Source: Planctomycetota bacterium
GTDB taxonomy: Bacteria; Planctomycetota; UBA1135; GCA-002686595
DNA: 64,000 nt
Reading direction: 5' to 3'
NCBI GenBank assembly: GCA_016220085.1
Contig: JACRIN010000038.1
Span: forward strand, 1 to 64,000
Shown: positions 1 to 8,349 of the stretch, piece by piece
How positions within the stretch are numbered: the stretch's first letter is position 1
How the letters are laid out: each line of letters opens with the position of its first letter
The notes under the pieces: model-generated
Database searches by the model: none
What the model saw: the letters and a program-made list of their open reading frames with translations, nothing else
What the model was told of the DNA's origin: nothing
Translations under genes and position numbers: made by a program

Positions 1-1265
1 AGCACGGCGCGAGCGTGCTCGCGCACGGCGTGTTCGTCGGCGCGGTCGACGACGCGCTCGCGAGCGCGATGAAGACCCGCGGCGTCGCGTACGTGCCGAC
101 GCTCTCGGTCGTGCTCGGTTCGAAGCGCGCGGGCAGCGAGCGCTCGCCGTATGCGCACGAGCTCACGCTCGGCGCGCTCGGGGCCGAGCTCTACGAGAAC
201 GTCGCGTCCGGGCACGGAAGCACGTGGGCGACGTCGGGGGACTTCGCCGCCGGCGACCGGCAGTGGCTCGCGAACCTGAAGACGCTCGCCGACGCCGGCG
301 TGCTGCTCGGCACCGGCACCGACGCGGGCAATCCGCTGACGCCGCACGGTCCGGCCCTGCTCGAGGAGCTCGCGCTCTTCGTCGAAGCCGGTCTCAGTCC
401 CGCGCGGACGCTGCGCGCCGCGACGCTCGACTCCGCAAGGATCCTCGGGGTCGAGCGCGACTTCGGTTCGCTCGCGCCCGGCAAGATCGCGGACGTCGTC
501 GTCGTCCGCGGCGAGCCTTCGACGACGATCTCCGACGTCTGGAACGTCGTCGACGTGTTCAAGTCGGGCGTGCCTTTCGATCGCGCGGCGCACGCACGGC
601 GCCTCGCCGCGCAAGCGGCCGGTCCCGCGAAGGCGCGCGTCGGCTCCGACGTGCCGGCGCGGATCGACGACTTCGACGACGGCGACGTGCGGAGCGCGTA
701 CGCGACCGAATGGACCGCCGCGTCCGACACCGTCGCCGGCGGCAAGTCGAGCGCGACGATCGCTGTGCGCGACGGCGTCCTGCGCGTCGACGGCGAGCTG
801 CGCGCTGGTTTCGCCTACGGGCCGTTCGCGGGCGTCGCGTTGCGCTTCGACGCAACCGCCGAGCGCGTGGCCGATGACGACGAGCGTGCGGCCGATGACG
901 ACGAGCGTGCGCTCGGCGGCGGCGCGCGCGCGGCCGATCCTGGCGAGCGCGTGCTCGACGCCGGCGACTACGACGGCGTGCGCCTGCGAGTGCGCGGCAC
1001 CGAGCGCTCGTGGAGTTTCACGCTGAATCGCGCCGCGGTGAAGGACTTCAACGGCTTTGCGACGTCGCTCGAGCTCGGGCCGGAGTGGAAGGACGTCGAG
1101 ATCCCTTTCCGCACGCTCCAACAGCTCGGAGTCGGCAAGCCCGTGCCGTGGGGCGCCGGCGATCTGGTCGGGCTGGAAATCGACGCGCGCGTGCCGTGGG
1201 GCTCGAACGAGCTCGGCGAGTTCGAGTTCGAGCTCGACTGGATCGAGTTCTACCGAACTCCGTGA
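1..1265 (+). CDS. Amidohydrolase with C-terminal CIA30-like domain (5' partial)
   Basis: The reading frame is open from base 3, so the true start lies outside the window. The visible 420 or so residues begin inside a metal-dependent amidohydrolase of the imidazolonepropionase type: GTGTDAGNPLTPHG holds a C-terminal metal or catalytic Asp, and the typical end follows (ATLDSARILG, then GSLAPGKIADVVVV). After about residue 215 comes a second domain starting RIDDFDDGD and ending GEFEFELDWIEFYRTP, which matches the CIA30 or NADH:ubiquinone-oxidoreductase-associated beta-sandwich often attached to such enzymes. A 7-residue tandem repeat (ADDDERA) interrupts this sandwich. The substrate cannot be told. 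It probably acts in the periplasm, but the signal peptide would be upstream of the window. Confidence 0.85.
   Translation, partial: HGASVLAHGVFVGAVDDALASAMKTRGVAYVPTLSVVLGSKRAGSERSPYAHELTLGALGAELYENVASGHGSTWATSGDFAAGDRQWLANLKTLADAGVLLGTGTDAGNPLTPHGPALLEELALFVEAGLSPARTLRAATLDSARILGVERDFGSLAPGKIADVVVVRGEPSTTISDVWNVVDVFKSGVPFDRAAHARRLAAQAAGPAKARVGSDVPARIDDFDDGDVRSAYATEWTAASDTVAGGKSSATIAVRDGVLRVDGELRAGFAYGPFAGVALRFDATAERVADDDERAADDDERALGGGARAADPGERVLDAGDYDGVRLRVRGTERSWSFTLNRAAVKDFNGFATSLELGPEWKDVEIPFRTLQQLGVGKPVPWGAGDLVGLEIDARVPWGSNELGEFEFELDWIEFYRTP
870..953 (+). repeat. 21-bp tandem repeat inside CIA30 domain, 4 units
   Basis: Two units encoding ADDDERA (870-890, 891-911) are identical. Units three and four (LGGGARA, ADPGERV) are diverged copies in the same register, and the nine bases just before the array (GAGCGCGTG) match the unit end. 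The period is a multiple of three, so copy number can change without breaking the gene. It sits in a predicted surface loop of the beta-sandwich. Confidence 0.85.
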
Positions 1266-1468
1266 CGCCGGCGCGCCGGCGGTGCGCTCCACCGGCCCCT
1301 CCGGCGCCTGTAAAAAGCGCTTTGCGCCGACAAGGAGGCCGAGCCGGTTGTGGTTGTCGCCGCGCTCCGAAACGCAACGCGAAATCGCGCGCGCCGCGAG
1401 CGGAAGACTTGCACGTCGATGCGTGACGACGCTTGACGGCGCACTGCGCGTGCGTGTGCGATGGGGGG

Positions 1469-2209
1469 ATGGCCCACATCCTGCGCGTCAGCGACCTCTT
1501 CAAGTTCCACGACGGCGGCGACCAGAGCGCGCCTGTGCTGAAGAACGTGGCGTTCCACGTCGACGAAGGCGAGTTCGTCTGCGTGATGGGACCGAGCGGC
1601 TCGGGCAAGTCGACGCTCTTGCACCTCGTGTCCGGTCTCGACCAGCCGCAGGCGGGCGCGATCGAGCTGCGCGGCAAGGACCTGCGCAAACTCTCTGAAA
1701 GCGAGCGCACGCGGCTGCGTCGCGACGCGATCGCGCACGTCTTTCAGTTCTTCAACTTGCTCGGCAACTTGACGGTGCTCGAGAACGTCGGCTTGCCGCT
1801 CTCGATCGCGGGCAAGCGGCCGGCGCTCGAGGAGCCGTACCTGCGCTCGCTGCTCTCGCGCGTCGGCCTCGAGAAGCGCACCGGCGCGTTCCCGCACCAG
1901 CTCTCCGGCGGCGAGATGCAGCGCGTGTCGATCGCGCGCGCTCTCGCGGGCGGCCAACCGCTGATCCTCGCGGACGAGCCGACGGGCAATCTCTCGCAGA
2001 AAGCCGGGCTCGAGGTGATGCAGCTCCTGCGCCGCGTTTGCGAGGAGGATCGGCGCGCGATTCTGCTGGTGACCCACAATCCGCGCGACGCGACGTTCGC
2101 GGATCGCGTGATGTTCCTGGTCGACGGCGAGCTCTCGCCGCGCGTCCTGCGCGGCCCTGGGATCGCGGTGTCGGACGTCCACGAGGCGCTGACGGAGCTC
2201 GCGATCTGA
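1469..2209 (+). CDS. ABC transporter ATP-binding protein, LolD/MacB type
   Basis: This is the 246-residue ATPase subunit of a MacB/LolCDE-type exporter; it would couple ATP hydrolysis in the cytoplasm to lipoprotein or substrate extraction by the permease encoded next. Walker A GPSGSGKST is at 41-49, the ABC signature LSGGE at 145-149, Walker B LILADE at 165-170, followed by PTGNLS, and the H-loop lies in LLVTHNP. The start at 1469 is preceded directly by a G-rich Shine-Dalgarno stretch; an upstream in-frame start at 1433 would add twelve atypical residues. Its stop TGA overlaps the permease ATG by one base (TGATG at 2207-2211), so the two are translationally coupled. Confidence 0.93.
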   Translation: MAHILRVSDLFKFHDGGDQSAPVLKNVAFHVDEGEFVCVMGPSGSGKSTLLHLVSGLDQPQAGAIELRGKDLRKLSESERTRLRRDAIAHVFQFFNLLGNLTVLENVGLPLSIAGKRPALEEPYLRSLLSRVGLEKRTGAFPHQLSGGEMQRVSIARALAGGQPLILADEPTGNLSQKAGLEVMQLLRRVCEEDRRAILLVTHNPRDATFADRVMFLVDGELSPRVLRGPGIAVSDVHEALTELAI

Positions 2210-4818
2210 TGGGCCTCGCTTCGACGCTCGCGTATCGCAGTCTGTTCGGCAAGCCCAGTCGCACGCTCTTCTCGATCCTCGGCATCGCGATCGGCATCGC
2301 GACCTCGGTATGCGTCTTCACGCTCGACCACAACACGGTGCTCGGACGTTCGCTGTCGGCCGATCCCGATTGGCAAGCCGAGATCGAGGTCGCGCCGTCG
2401 GGGATCGTCACCGACCCGCGCGCCGAACTCGCGCGCGTGCCCGGCGTGAAAGCGGTGACCGCGTCGTTCCAGAGCGACGCGCTGATCATCCCGGGCGATC
2501 GCGCGGGCGAGAAGCCCGAGCGCATCCACCTGATCGCGCTCGACGCGACACACGCGGGCGAACTCGGCGCGCTGCGCGTCTCGCGCGGTCGGCTGATCGA
2601 CGCGCACGCGCGCGTCGCCGAGGTGTTGGTCGGCGAGAACCTCGCGGAGCGGCTCGGGCTCGGACTCGGCGACAGCGTGCTCGTCGCGCGTCCCGCGCGC
2701 GCGCCGGCGCGCGAGTGCGTCGACGGTGAATGGCGCGACCGGCAGAAGCTCGCCGCGCGCGCGTCCGACCCGTTGACCTGCACGATCGTCGGCGTGTTGA
2801 CGCGCGAGGGCCTCGGTCGCAAGTCGGCGGGCGATGTCTGCGTGCTCGACTACCGCTACGGCGCGACGCTGTACGAAGGTGCGCACGTCCAGACGCGCTA
2901 CTGGCTCAAGAAGGACCCGCAGGTCGACCTCGAGAACCTGCAGTCGAGCCTCGGCCAAGCGTGGTCGTACCAGCTCAAGAAGAGCGTGATCGTCGGCCAA
3001 GCCGCCGACGAGCGCGCGTTCCGCAACGGCGTGCGCTTCGCGGGGCTGCTCGCGATGGTGCTCGGGCTCTACGTGATCTTCCACACGCTCTCGATGTCGC
3101 TCGTCGAGCGCGTGCGCGAGATCGGAGTGCTCAATGCGCTCGGTGCGACGCGCGCGCAGATCGCGCGGGTGTTCCTCAGCGAGGCGCTGCTGATCGCCGG
3201 AGCCGCGGGCGTCGTCGGGCTCGTCGCGGGACTCTGCGGCGCACGTTTCCTCCTGCTGCACGGCATCACCACCGTCGGCGCCGGCGAGCACATCAAGGTG
3301 TTCGACGTGCCGTGGGCGACGATCCTGCCGCTGGTCGCCGCCGGCGTCGGGATCTCGCTCGTCGGCTCGATCTACCCGCTGATGAAGGCGCGCGGAGCGA
3401 ACGTGGTCGCGGCGTTGCGCGGGGACGACGGCGCGCGGGCGACCGGCGTCGCGCGCGGCTTCCAGTGGCTCGCGTTCCTGCTGCTCGCGGTCGTGTTGCC
3501 GCTGGTCTACTTCCAGCTCGTCCCGGTGATCGGCGAGGCGCAGGCGGAGCTCGTCGGCGTGCTCTTGATGGGCCTCGGCGTCGTCGCGCTCTTCGTCAGC
3601 GTCCCGTTGGTCGCGCCCGCGGTCGTCGCGTGGATCTGCGCGCGCCTCGCGCGCCCCTTCGAGATCTTCTGGCCGTTCGCGGGCAAGTTCGCTGCCCGTT
3701 CGCTGGTCCAGAACCCGACGCGCATCGCGGGCTCGGTCGCCGCGATGGCGCTGGTGACGTCCGGCTATGTCGGGCTGCGCGGGATGACCGGTAGCTTGGA
3801 GAAGGAGATCGCGGTCTGGGGCCGCGAGGCGTTCTACGACAAGGTCTTCGTGCGCAACCTCCCGAGCGTCGACTTCGACGCGCTCGCCAAGCACCTGCAC
3901 ACGTACCCCGACGTGATCGGCGTCGAGCCCGGCGATTCGCGCACGTACGTGCCGTTCCTGCTACTCGGCGTGGACGAGGACGAGCTTGCCCAGTACGGAC
4001 CTTGTCGCGACCAACCGATCCTGATCGAGAAGATGCGGCGCGAGAACGGCGTGATCGTCTCGAAGCGACTCGCCGGCCAACAGAAGTACCAAGTCGGCGA
4101 CTTCATCCACGTCGCGCCGTCGCGCGGCGACGTGCAGAGCTGGCCGATCCTCGCGATCTCCGACGAGTACGGCTATTTCCCGCACCCCGACGAGCGCTTG
4201 TACGCGATCACCTCCGACAAGCACACCAAGCGCACGTTCTGCATCGACGACGAAACCGTCGACTCGATCGCGGTCAGGCTGCGATCGGGCGTGAGGCCGA
4301 AGGACATGGAGCCGCTGGTGCGCACCGCGCTCGCGGAGTTCCTCCCGGGTGCGCAGGTCTCGGTCGAGAGCGGTCCGTCGCTCTTCGCGTGGTTCACCAC
4401 CGACATCGAGCGCGACTTCGTGCTCTTCGACGTGATCGTCGCGTTGACGGTGATGCTCGCGGGCATCGGCGTGCTCAACGGTCAACTGCTCGCCGCGCTC
4501 GAGCGCGCGAAGGAGCTCGGCGTGCTCAAGGCGCTCGGCGCGAGCCTCCGCCAGATCTCCGGCTCGATCCTGCTCGAGGCGGCGGTGATCGGCGCGGTCG
4601 GCGGCGCGCTCGGCGTGCTGCTCGGCTGGGCGGTGACGCCGGTGATCGTGCGGTCGCTGGTCGTGATCTCCGGCCTGCCGTTGCCGCTGGCGAGCCCAGG
4701 GCTCGACCTAGGGCTCGCGTGGGCGGGCGCGGTCGCCGTCACGTTGCTCGCCGCGCTCTATCCGATCGAGCGCATCCGCCGGATGAGCGCCGCGCGCGCG
4801 GTGCGGGCTCCAGGCTAG
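2209..4818 (+). CDS. ABC transporter permease with two FtsX domains
   Basis: The 869-residue membrane partner of the preceding ATPase. An N-terminal TM helix (about 20-40, SILGIAIGIATSVCVFTL) is followed by a periplasmic MacB-PCD-like region. A first FtsX core lies around 280-410 and contains the coupling segment EIGVLNALGATRAQIARVF. A further hydrophobic stretch, a second periplasmic region and a second FtsX core near the C-terminus (ELGVLKALGASLRQISGSIL) follow. Two FtsX modules in one chain is the long permease type (about 800 residues), which usually works without a second permease gene. The substrate is unknown; lipoprotein or lipid export is a family-level guess. Confidence 0.92.
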   Translation: MGLASTLAYRSLFGKPSRTLFSILGIAIGIATSVCVFTLDHNTVLGRSLSADPDWQAEIEVAPSGIVTDPRAELARVPGVKAVTASFQSDALIIPGDRAGEKPERIHLIALDATHAGELGALRVSRGRLIDAHARVAEVLVGENLAERLGLGLGDSVLVARPARAPARECVDGEWRDRQKLAARASDPLTCTIVGVLTREGLGRKSAGDVCVLDYRYGATLYEGAHVQTRYWLKKDPQVDLENLQSSLGQAWSYQLKKSVIVGQAADERAFRNGVRFAGLLAMVLGLYVIFHTLSMSLVERVREIGVLNALGATRAQIARVFLSEALLIAGAAGVVGLVAGLCGARFLLLHGITTVGAGEHIKVFDVPWATILPLVAAGVGISLVGSIYPLMKARGANVVAALRGDDGARATGVARGFQWLAFLLLAVVLPLVYFQLVPVIGEAQAELVGVLLMGLGVVALFVSVPLVAPAVVAWICARLARPFEIFWPFAGKFAARSLVQNPTRIAGSVAAMALVTSGYVGLRGMTGSLEKEIAVWGREAFYDKVFVRNLPSVDFDALAKHLHTYPDVIGVEPGDSRTYVPFLLLGVDEDELAQYGPCRDQPILIEKMRRENGVIVSKRLAGQQKYQVGDFIHVAPSRGDVQSWPILAISDEYGYFPHPDERLYAITSDKHTKRTFCIDDETVDSIAVRLRSGVRPKDMEPLVRTALAEFLPGAQVSVESGPSLFAWFTTDIERDFVLFDVIVALTVMLAGIGVLNGQLLAALERAKELGVLKALGASLRQISGSILLEAAVIGAVGGALGVLLGWAVTPVIVRSLVVISGLPLPLASPGLDLGLAWAGAVAVTLLAALYPIERIRRMSAARAVRAPG

Positions 4819-5423
4819 CGGCGGCGCAACTAGCTGGCAAAAATAGACTTACAATCGCGTTTCGCGGCCGAGGCGTGACTGCCTCGCATGGCTGTGCCGA
4901 AGCGCCGGGCGGTGTCGGGGGCTCCTTCGGCGCGGTAGCTGCCGAGCTCGATCCCCAAGGCCGACCGACGCCCGTTCACCTCCGGTCGCATTCGCGGCGC
5001 GGCCGGCGCCGTTGAGCTCCCGGGGCGATCGCGTTCGGAGTGTCGATTGCCATTCCGCCGGGCCGCGCGGGCGAGCGGACCGCGCACGAACTCCGTCCGA
5101 GCGGCGCGTGACGCGGCGCCTCCACACCTCGGATCTGAGGCGTCACTCCCGGGTCGCCGTCGCTGGCGAGCGAGTCTCGATCGCGCCGCACCGCGTGGGA
5201 TCGACTCGACCGAGGGTCGCAGGGCGAAAGGGGTCACCACCGTGAGTCGTCGAGTGCGCACGGCCGCGCTCGTTCGCGCATCCGGTGGGCGACAGGGCCC
5301 GCGCCGCGTACGCAACCCGCGCGCTGGGGGCGAAGTCCCGTCCCGGCCTCGTGGGGCGCGCGACGCCCGTCAGCCCGGCCTGGCGTTCCTCGCGAGCAAG
5401 CGCCGAAACCTGGCGCGGGGGAG
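4819..5423 (+). other. Intergenic region without recognisable gene
   Basis: About 600 bases between the permease and the tRNA-Asp promoter. Open frames on both strands have arginine-rich, repetitive translations without domains, and none has a convincing Shine-Dalgarno. A short AT-richer patch at about 4837-4858 stands out against the GC-rich background. I looked for tmRNA, RNase P RNA and SRP RNA signatures and did not see them. Confidence 0.5.
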
Positions 5424-5452
5424 TTGGCGCGGGGCGTTCCGCTCGTTAGAGT
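5424..5452 (+). promoter_or_regulatory. Candidate sigma-70-type promoter for tRNA-Asp
   Basis: TTGGCG at 5424-5429 and TAGAGT at 5447-5452 are separated by exactly 17 bases and end 15 bases before the mature tRNA. The fit is partial (each box 3-4 of 6 to consensus), but spacing and position are right. Confidence 0.5.
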
Positions 5453-5467
5453 TCTCGCCCCAACTGC

Positions 5468-5544
5468 GGGGATGTAGCTCAATTGGTTAGAGCGCTGCCC
5501 TGTCACGGCAGAGGTTGCGGGTTCGAGTCCCGTCATCCTCGCCA
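5468..5544 (+). tRNA. tRNA-Asp (GTC)
   Basis: Full cloverleaf: acceptor GGGGATG pairs with CATCCTC (one G-T), the D-arm contains AGCTCAATTGGTTAGAGC, the anticodon stem CTGCC/GGCAG encloses loop CTGTCAC with anticodon GTC, and the T-loop is TTCGAGT. Discriminator G73 is followed by an encoded CCA at 5542-5544. Confidence 0.97.
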
Positions 5545-5552
5545 CCCGCACA

Positions 5553-5590
5553 ACGCCGGCTCCGCAGTTCTGCGGGGCCGGCGTGGTTTT
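5553..5590 (+). terminator. Rho-independent terminator after tRNA-Asp
   Basis: A 15-bp stem (5553-5567 pairing with 5570-5584, one T-G pair) with a 2-base loop, followed by GGTTTT. It lies nine bases after the tRNA CCA end. Confidence 0.88.
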
Positions 5591-5723
5591 GGACTGCTTC
5601 CCGAGGCGGTCTTGCTTGCTTCTCGGGGTCGGGAGCCTGTTCCGGCGCCTTGCCGGGCCGGTTCCCGCCGTTAGTCTGGCGACCCTCTCATTCTCACCTG
5701 GTACCCGCTCTTCACCGACCCCG

Positions 5724-6947
5724 ATGACGCCGTCCGAACTGCCGCCGCCGGTCGTGGTTCAGGAGCGCCGGGCGATGGAGCGCCTGCTTGCCGAGCTCGA
5801 ACGCGAGAGCGAGATCGCCGTCGACACCGAGGCGAACTCGTTCTTCAACTTCCACGAGCGCGTCTGTCTGGTCCAGATGACCGTCGGGCGCACCGACTAC
5901 CTGATCGATCCGCTCGCGAACGTCGACTTGGAGCCGCTGGGACGGGTTTTCGCCGACTCGACCAAGCTCAAGGTCTTCCACGACGGCGAGTACGACATCC
6001 TGATGCTCAAGCGGGGCTTCCGCTTCGAGTTCAAGCAGCTCTTCGACACGCGCGTCGCCGCCGCGGCGCTCGGCGAGCCGAACCCCGGGCTCGCGACCGT
6101 GCTCAAGAACCGCTTCGGCGTCGAGCTCGACAAGTCGCTGCAGCGCTCGAATTGGGCCGCGCGGCCGCTGACCGAGCAACAGCTCGCCTACGCGCGCCTC
6201 GACACCCACTTCCTGATCCCGTTGATGCACGCGCAGCGCGAAGAGCTCGCCTCGATGCGCCGCGCGATGATCGTCGAAGGCGAGTGCGCGCGGCTCGAGC
6301 AACTCGTCCCGCCGCCCACCGAGTTCAGCCCCGACGAGTACGTGCGTCTGAAGGGCGCTCGCGCGCTCGATCCAGACGGTCAGCAGGCGATGCGCGAGCT
6401 GTTCGTCCTGCGTCACGAGGCCGCCGACGCCGCCGACCTGCCTCCGTTCAAGATCCTGAACAACGAGGTGCTGATCGAGATCGCGCGGCGGCGACCGAGG
6501 AGCCTGCGCGAGCTGTCGCAGGTGCCGGGTTTCTCGCCGCGGCAAGCGCGCAAGCTCGGCGACCAGGTACTCGCGGCGCTCGCGCACGCGAAGGAGCTCG
6601 GTCCGCTGCGTCGGCCGCCCACTCTGCCTGCGAAGGACGGCACCAGTGGCCTCTCCGACGCCGATTTCGAGCTCCACGAGCGCTTGAAGCTCTGGCGCAC
6701 CGACCGCGCGAAGCGCGAGGGCTTCGACGCGTCGCTGGTGATCAATCGCCACGGACTGCTGCGGCTCGCCCAGAAGCAGCCGCGTACCCGTCACGAGCTC
6801 ACCGGCGTCGACGGCATCCAAGCCTGGCAGGCGGAGGCGTTCGGCGACGAGATCGTCAAGCTGATCGACGAGACGTTGCGCGAGTTCGAGACCCAGGGAC
6901 TGCCCCGAAGCGCTCGACGCGTGATTCGGCGCGGCCGGAAAGCATGA
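5724..6947 (+). CDS. rnd: RNase D-like 3'-5' exoribonuclease with HRDC domains
   Basis: The 407-residue protein has the DEDDy exonuclease fold: ExoI D34-T-E36 in IAVDTEANSF, ExoII around HDGEYDI (88-92), and ExoIII YARLD with Tyr156 and Asp160. Two helical HRDC modules follow (about 205-285 and 320-400), as in RNase D, where they bind structured RNA. RNase D trims the 3' ends of tRNA and other small RNAs, and this gene lies directly after tRNA-Asp. The ATG at 5724 is chosen because it starts right before the conserved N-terminus; an upstream frame to 5583 would run back through the tRNA terminator. Confidence 0.9.
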   Translation: MTPSELPPPVVVQERRAMERLLAELERESEIAVDTEANSFFNFHERVCLVQMTVGRTDYLIDPLANVDLEPLGRVFADSTKLKVFHDGEYDILMLKRGFRFEFKQLFDTRVAAAALGEPNPGLATVLKNRFGVELDKSLQRSNWAARPLTEQQLAYARLDTHFLIPLMHAQREELASMRRAMIVEGECARLEQLVPPPTEFSPDEYVRLKGARALDPDGQQAMRELFVLRHEAADAADLPPFKILNNEVLIEIARRRPRSLRELSQVPGFSPRQARKLGDQVLAALAHAKELGPLRRPPTLPAKDGTSGLSDADFELHERLKLWRTDRAKREGFDASLVINRHGLLRLAQKQPRTRHELTGVDGIQAWQAEAFGDEIVKLIDETLREFETQGLPRSARRVIRRGRKA

Positions 6948-6957
6948 TGGGGGGGCC

Positions 6958-7491
6958 ATGAGCGGCCCTTTCCATTCGCTGCGCGAGATCCATCCGCGTC
7001 GCTTCGGCGAGCCGTTCTTGCTGCTCGTCGCGAGCGTGCTGCTCGCGTTCGGGCTGTACGTGCCGCTCTTGAAGATCGAGAAGATGGTCTTCTGGGAGAA
7101 CGAGTACTCGGTCGCGACCGGCGTGTTCGGGCTCTGGGACGACGGCCAATGGATCCTCGCGGCGATCGTGTTCTTCTGGTCGGTCGCGTTTCCGATCGCG
7201 AAGCTCGCGCTGCTCTTCTGGATCTGGTTCGGCAAGATGGATCCCGATCAGCGCGAGCGCACGCTGCGGCGGCTCGAGGTGCTCGGCAAGTGGTCGATGC
7301 TCGACGTCTACATCGTCGCGGTCTTGATCGTCGCGGCGAAGCTCGGGCCGGTCGCCGACGTGACGCCCGAGTACGGCATCTACGTCTTCGGCAGCGCGGT
7401 GGTGCTCTCGATGCTGGTCACCGCGCACATCCAACGCCTCGCACGCGCGGGCGGCGAGCCGCCGCCGCAGGAGCTCGCCGAGTCGGAGTAG
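6958..7491 (+). CDS. PqiA-like (paraquat-inducible protein A) membrane protein, single module
   Basis: A 177-residue integral membrane protein with about four TM helices. The family signature LGKWSMLDVYIVAVLIVAAK is at about 113-132 and a WENEYSVATGVFGLW segment precedes the second helix. Classical PqiA has two such modules (about 400 residues); this is one half, a form also found in nature. PqiA proteins accompany MCE lipid-transport systems, but no MCE gene is visible here. It starts ten bases after the RNase D gene and is probably cotranscribed with it. Confidence 0.82.
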   Translation: MSGPFHSLREIHPRRFGEPFLLLVASVLLAFGLYVPLLKIEKMVFWENEYSVATGVFGLWDDGQWILAAIVFFWSVAFPIAKLALLFWIWFGKMDPDQRERTLRRLEVLGKWSMLDVYIVAVLIVAAKLGPVADVTPEYGIYVFGSAVVLSMLVTAHIQRLARAGGEPPPQELAESE

Positions 7492-7587
7492 GCGCTCGGG
7501 ATGCGCTGGAGCCAAAAAACAGCGCCCCGCCCCGCTTGTTCGCAATCCGGGCTTCGCCTCGATTCGAGGGTTGCGAGTGCGACGGCG

Positions 7588-7822
7588 CTAGCCCGTTGAA
7601 GAAGGCGCCGTAGCGAGGCACAGGGCGCAAAGGCGAGACGAGGACTGCGACAGAACAGCGGCAAGGGCCCCGCGATAGAACGCGAAGCGTTCGTGGCGAA
7701 GGCTCCCTCGGAGCCTTTGCAGCGGGGAGCGGCCTGTAGGACCGCCGAGCACGATGTTCGGAGCGCGACGAAGTTCCGCCGAAGCGCGCGCGGCCGAGTA
7801 GCTGGCTTTTTCAACGGGCTAG
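7588..7822. mobile_element. MITE-like element with terminal inverted repeats
   Basis: CTAGCCCGTTGAA at 7588-7600 and its exact reverse complement TTCAACGGGCTAG at 7810-7822 bound a 235-bp segment; the match continues inward with two mismatches. There is no transposase frame inside. It contains internal hairpins such as GGCTCC-CTC-GGAGCC. The outermost CTAG at both ends could be a 4-bp target duplication or part of the repeat. The right end overlaps the stop codon of the PIN-like gene. Best read as a non-autonomous IS derivative; the family is not assigned. Confidence 0.72.
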
Positions 7823-8349
7823 GGGTGCGTATTGCGACGACGCGAGTATCGTCGCTTGACCGTCTCGCCAGACTTGCACACCGCGATCAGGTGGATGCCA
7901 GCACCTTGAAGTATCGCTGCGTGATGGTCCCAATCGGAATCCTGCGCGTGCAGGATCTGCGTGTCTGGGCCCCCAACCACTGCGGCGGCGACGAACTTGT
8001 GTTCATCCCTGTCGAACGATCGCAACGACGGAAGGTCCGGCACTTCCTCGAACTCGCGCCACGACTGTCCTTTCGTCGGCGTGAGATGAACCAAGCGACA
8101 GCAAGTCGTGTCGAACTGGCGGTCGTTTGCCCATTTCGCGAACTTCTCTCCAAGTCCGGGACGCCCTCGAAAGCCAAGCACTTTCGTATACTGGCCGACG
8201 ATGGCACGGCCGTCGTCCAAGATCAGGCCGCCGTCCCGCATGATGGCGATCAGCCAATCCTGGCAGGCATCGACGCACGTCTGGTCCGCCTGATCGGCGA
8301 AGCCCTGCGCGACTGCCGCAACGTTGGTGTCTACGACGAACTCCTTCAC
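7819..8349 (-). CDS. PIN-like domain protein partnered with an ATPase
   Basis: A 176-residue protein starting MKEFVVDTNVAAVA, the PIN N-terminal strand with Asp7-Thr-Asn. Later acidic residues that fit a PIN nuclease site are D113/D115/E116 (SFDRDEHKFV) and D137/D139 (AQDSDW). PIN proteins are metal-dependent RNases, often toxins. The start overlaps the upstream ATPase stop by four bases (ATGA), so the two are coupled. The last codons (RRRNTHP) and the TAG stop run into the terminal repeat of the neighbouring element, so the present C-terminus may have been set by that insertion. Codon usage is less GC-extreme than in the flanking genes. The nuclease function is inferred. Confidence 0.75.
   Translation of the reverse strand: MKEFVVDTNVAAVAQGFADQADQTCVDACQDWLIAIMRDGGLILDDGRAIVGQYTKVLGFRGRPGLGEKFAKWANDRQFDTTCCRLVHLTPTKGQSWREFEEVPDLPSLRSFDRDEHKFVAAAVVGGPDTQILHAQDSDWDHHAAILQGAGIHLIAVCKSGETVKRRYSRRRNTHP

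Noticed and set aside
4819-5467. Possible structural RNA (RNase P, tmRNA or SRP) before tRNA-Asp
   Set aside because: The conserved core sequences of these RNAs were not found; only local GC-rich hairpins are visible.
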